From Candidatus Methanarcanum hacksteinii (GTDB taxonomy: Archaea; Thermoplasmatota; Thermoplasmata; Methanomassiliicoccales; Methanomethylophilaceae): a DNA stretch of 64,000 nt. Positions 63,025-64,000 of this stretch are shown piece after piece. Both the position numbers and the translations under genes were made by a program. The stretch's first letter is position 1. Each line of letters starts with the position of its first letter. The stretch covers positions 1 through 64,000 of the forward strand of contig LVVQ01000001.1 in NCBI GenBank assembly GCA_006954405.1. Reading direction: 5' to 3'. Under the pieces are notes generated by a model. That model worked only from the letters and a program-made list of their open reading frames with translations, searched no databases and was not told where the DNA came from.

Positions 63025-63112
63025 GCGGAGATAGCTAAGCCTGGCCCACGGCGCCGGTCTTGAAAACCGGTGGAGTTTCTCCCCGGGAGTTCGAATCTCC
63101 CTCTCCGCGCCA
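63025..63112 (+). tRNA. tRNA-Ser (anticodon TGA)
   Basis: Acceptor GCGGAGA pairs with TCTCCGC. The D-arm has GCT/GGC, the anticodon stem CCGGT/ACCGG has loop CTTGAAA (anticodon TGA, reads UCA), there is a long type II variable arm GGAG/CTCC, and the T-arm GGGAG TTCGAAT CTCCC is standard. Discriminator G and CCA are encoded at 63109-63112. No intron. Confidence 0.95.
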
Positions 63113-63215
63113 TCTTATCATCATATCATAACAAGAGCCTGGGCTCTCGATCTATCCATATCAAACTGAGTGGTAACTCTCAGAAAGGACACATCTCGAT
63201 ACAAAAATGTAAGAG

Positions 63216-63264
63216 CATGATGTCTGTTGTATCAGACATCATGTTTCACAGCGTAACGGTGAAA
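63216..63264 (+). other. Two consecutive hairpins upstream of chorismate mutase
   Basis: CATGATGTCTG / CAGACATCATG (11-bp perfect stem, loop TTGTAT, 63216-63243), then TTTCAC / GTGAAA (about 63244-63264). They lie between tRNA-Ser and aroQ. Could be a tRNA transcript end or a structured aroQ leader. Confidence 0.45.
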
Positions 63265-63297
63265 GGGGTCACAGAACAACTCAACTAACGTGATAGC

Positions 63298-63633
63298 ATG
63301 GACTTGGAAACACTCAGAGAGGAGATCAGAAAGAAGGATTCGATGATCATCGAGTTGATCGCAGAGCGCACCGCACTTGCGGAAGAGATCGCTAAGGTCA
63401 AGATCGAAACAAATGAACCTCTGAGGAATCTTGAGGTTGAGAAAAAGGTCATCACCAGATATATCGATGAAGGCGTATCGAAAGGATTGAGTGCAGATAC
63501 GATGAAAACTGTCGCTTCAGCACTCATAACCGAAGCCGTGGAATCCGAATCGAGATTGATGAATGAAGATAGTGGAAACTTACCCACGATCGGAAATGCG
63601 GACAGACAGCATCTTGCAGATGACAATAAATAA
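63298..63633 (+). CDS. aroQ: Chorismate mutase, AroQ type
   Basis: 111 residues; the helical AroQ domain occupies the first 90 (LETLREEIRKKDSMIIELIAER with the catalytic-site arginine and lysine positions, then EIAKVK and EKKVITRYIDEG), with a short hydrophilic tail. It converts chorismate to prephenate for Phe/Tyr. It is followed 39 bases later by ADH synthase, so it begins an aromatic amino-acid cluster. Stop is TAA. Confidence 0.88.
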   Translation: MDLETLREEIRKKDSMIIELIAERTALAEEIAKVKIETNEPLRNLEVEKKVITRYIDEGVSKGLSADTMKTVASALITEAVESESRLMNEDSGNLPTIGNADRQHLADDNK

Positions 63634-63672
63634 GATGTAGAAGGATAGAATCGAAGGTACGAGGCATCTAAG

Positions 63673-64000
63673 ATGTACGGGAAGAGCATAAGGATGGAGA
63701 GGATAACCGATAGGAAGACCGGCAATGCCGTGATAGTTCCTATGGATCACGGGATATCAATCGGCCCTCAGGAGGGACTGATAGATATGAAACAGACCGT
63801 CGATGATGTCTCCGAAGGTGGTGCGACTGCCGTACTCATGCACAAAGGACTCATAAGATACTCCTATCGTGGATCGGGCAAGGATGTTGGACTCATCGTA
63901 CATCTATCTGCATCCACGGATCTCGGTCCGACAAGCAACAGCAAGGTCCAGATAACGACCGTGGAAGAAGCGATAAGATGCGGTGCGGATGCCGTGTCCA
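63673..64000 (+). CDS. ADH synthase (2-amino-3,7-dideoxyheptulosonate synthase), cut by window end
   Basis: The first 109 codons are visible with no stop, starting at ATG 63673. The protein has the DhnA/class I aldolase-like motif [18 protein letters not shown], then [12 protein letters not shown] and [13 protein letters not shown]. This matches the archaeal enzyme that condenses aspartate semialdehyde with 6-deoxy-5-ketofructose-1-phosphate as the first step of the DAHP-independent route to dehydroquinate. A class I fructose-bisphosphate aldolase is a homologous alternative, but the position next to aroQ favours ADH synthase. Confidence 0.85.
   Translation, partial: MYGKSIRMERITDRKTGNAVIVPMDHGISIGPQEGLIDMKQTVDDVSEGGATAVLMHKGLIRYSYRGSGKDVGLIVHLSASTDLGPTSNSKVQITTVEEAIRCGADAVS

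Noticed and set aside
63070..63288. Small plus-strand frame running through tRNA-Ser
   Set aside because: It overlaps the tRNA and the hairpin region and has no family resemblance.

Overview
This is archaeal DNA, most likely from a member of the Methanomassiliicoccales (Thermoplasmata), possibly a gut lineage. Archaeal markers are Nop5, CobY, archaeal-type CobT, an XPD/DinG-type helicase, the ADH synthase of the archaeal aromatic pathway, and TATA boxes placed about 26 nt upstream of many start codons, which implies leaderless mRNAs. Nearly every gene stops at TGA; TAA closes cobT and aroQ, and TAG closes only one gene. That bias fits an amber-sparing, pyrrolysine-using methanogen. The order-level assignment is inference: no methanogenesis or pyl gene lies in the window. 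Genes are densely packed, commonly with 4-base ATGA overlaps.

Layout. 1-6.8 kb: end of a large surface adhesin, a small winged-helix protein, a 2Fe-2S/ASKHA corrinoid-activation protein, a degenerate ThiI-like THUMP protein, and a TauE/DUF1634 permease pair. 6.9-13.7 kb: a tightly overlapping lysine operon (Lrp regulator, dapA, dapB, lysC, lysA, dapF, dapL), the complete diaminopimelate-aminotransferase route except asd. 13.7-20.4 kb, minus strand: an InlB-repeat surface protein, the operon mtnA-aldolase-nop5, a TatD hydrolase and a two-repeat surface protein. 20.5-35 kb: a corrinoid uptake and salvage block (btuF-like, beta-propeller protein, btuC-like, btuD-like, cobD, cbiB, cbiZ, cobS, cobY, cobT, cbiP, a half-length CobQ paralogue, an ApgM-like phosphatase). 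35-41 kb: a triple-repeat secreted protein, an orphan ABC ATPase with an altered Walker B, hypF and mtnP. 41.3-48.6 kb: two histidine operons (hisB-F-IE-PHP and hisG-C-H-A) flanking a CARF/winged-helix regulator and an XRE regulator. 48.8-64 kb: M18 aminopeptidase, parvulin, several surface or membrane proteins (transglutaminase-InlB, LTD-phospholipase D, membrane AlbA_2), Apt, an MFS carrier, FluC, a helicase, tRNA-Ser(TGA), chorismate mutase and the start of ADH synthase.

The most interesting region is 19.3-34 kb. It reads as one corrinoid-capture and salvage system. Divergent promoters carry matching palindromes over their TATA boxes. The binding protein has a transcobalamin-like N-terminal domain. 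A surface beta-propeller appears to be meant as one polypeptide with the BtuC permease but is split here by a one-base frame change near 23,667. CbiZ, CbiB, CobY, CobS and CobT then rebuild cobalamin from the imported corrinoid. A second notable item is the orphan CARF-type regulator at 44.2 kb, whose TATA box sits inside a 19-bp palindrome.

Limits: all calls come from reading sequence and recognising motifs. No database search, GC calculation or structure prediction was run. Hairpin and box coordinates may be off by one or two bases.
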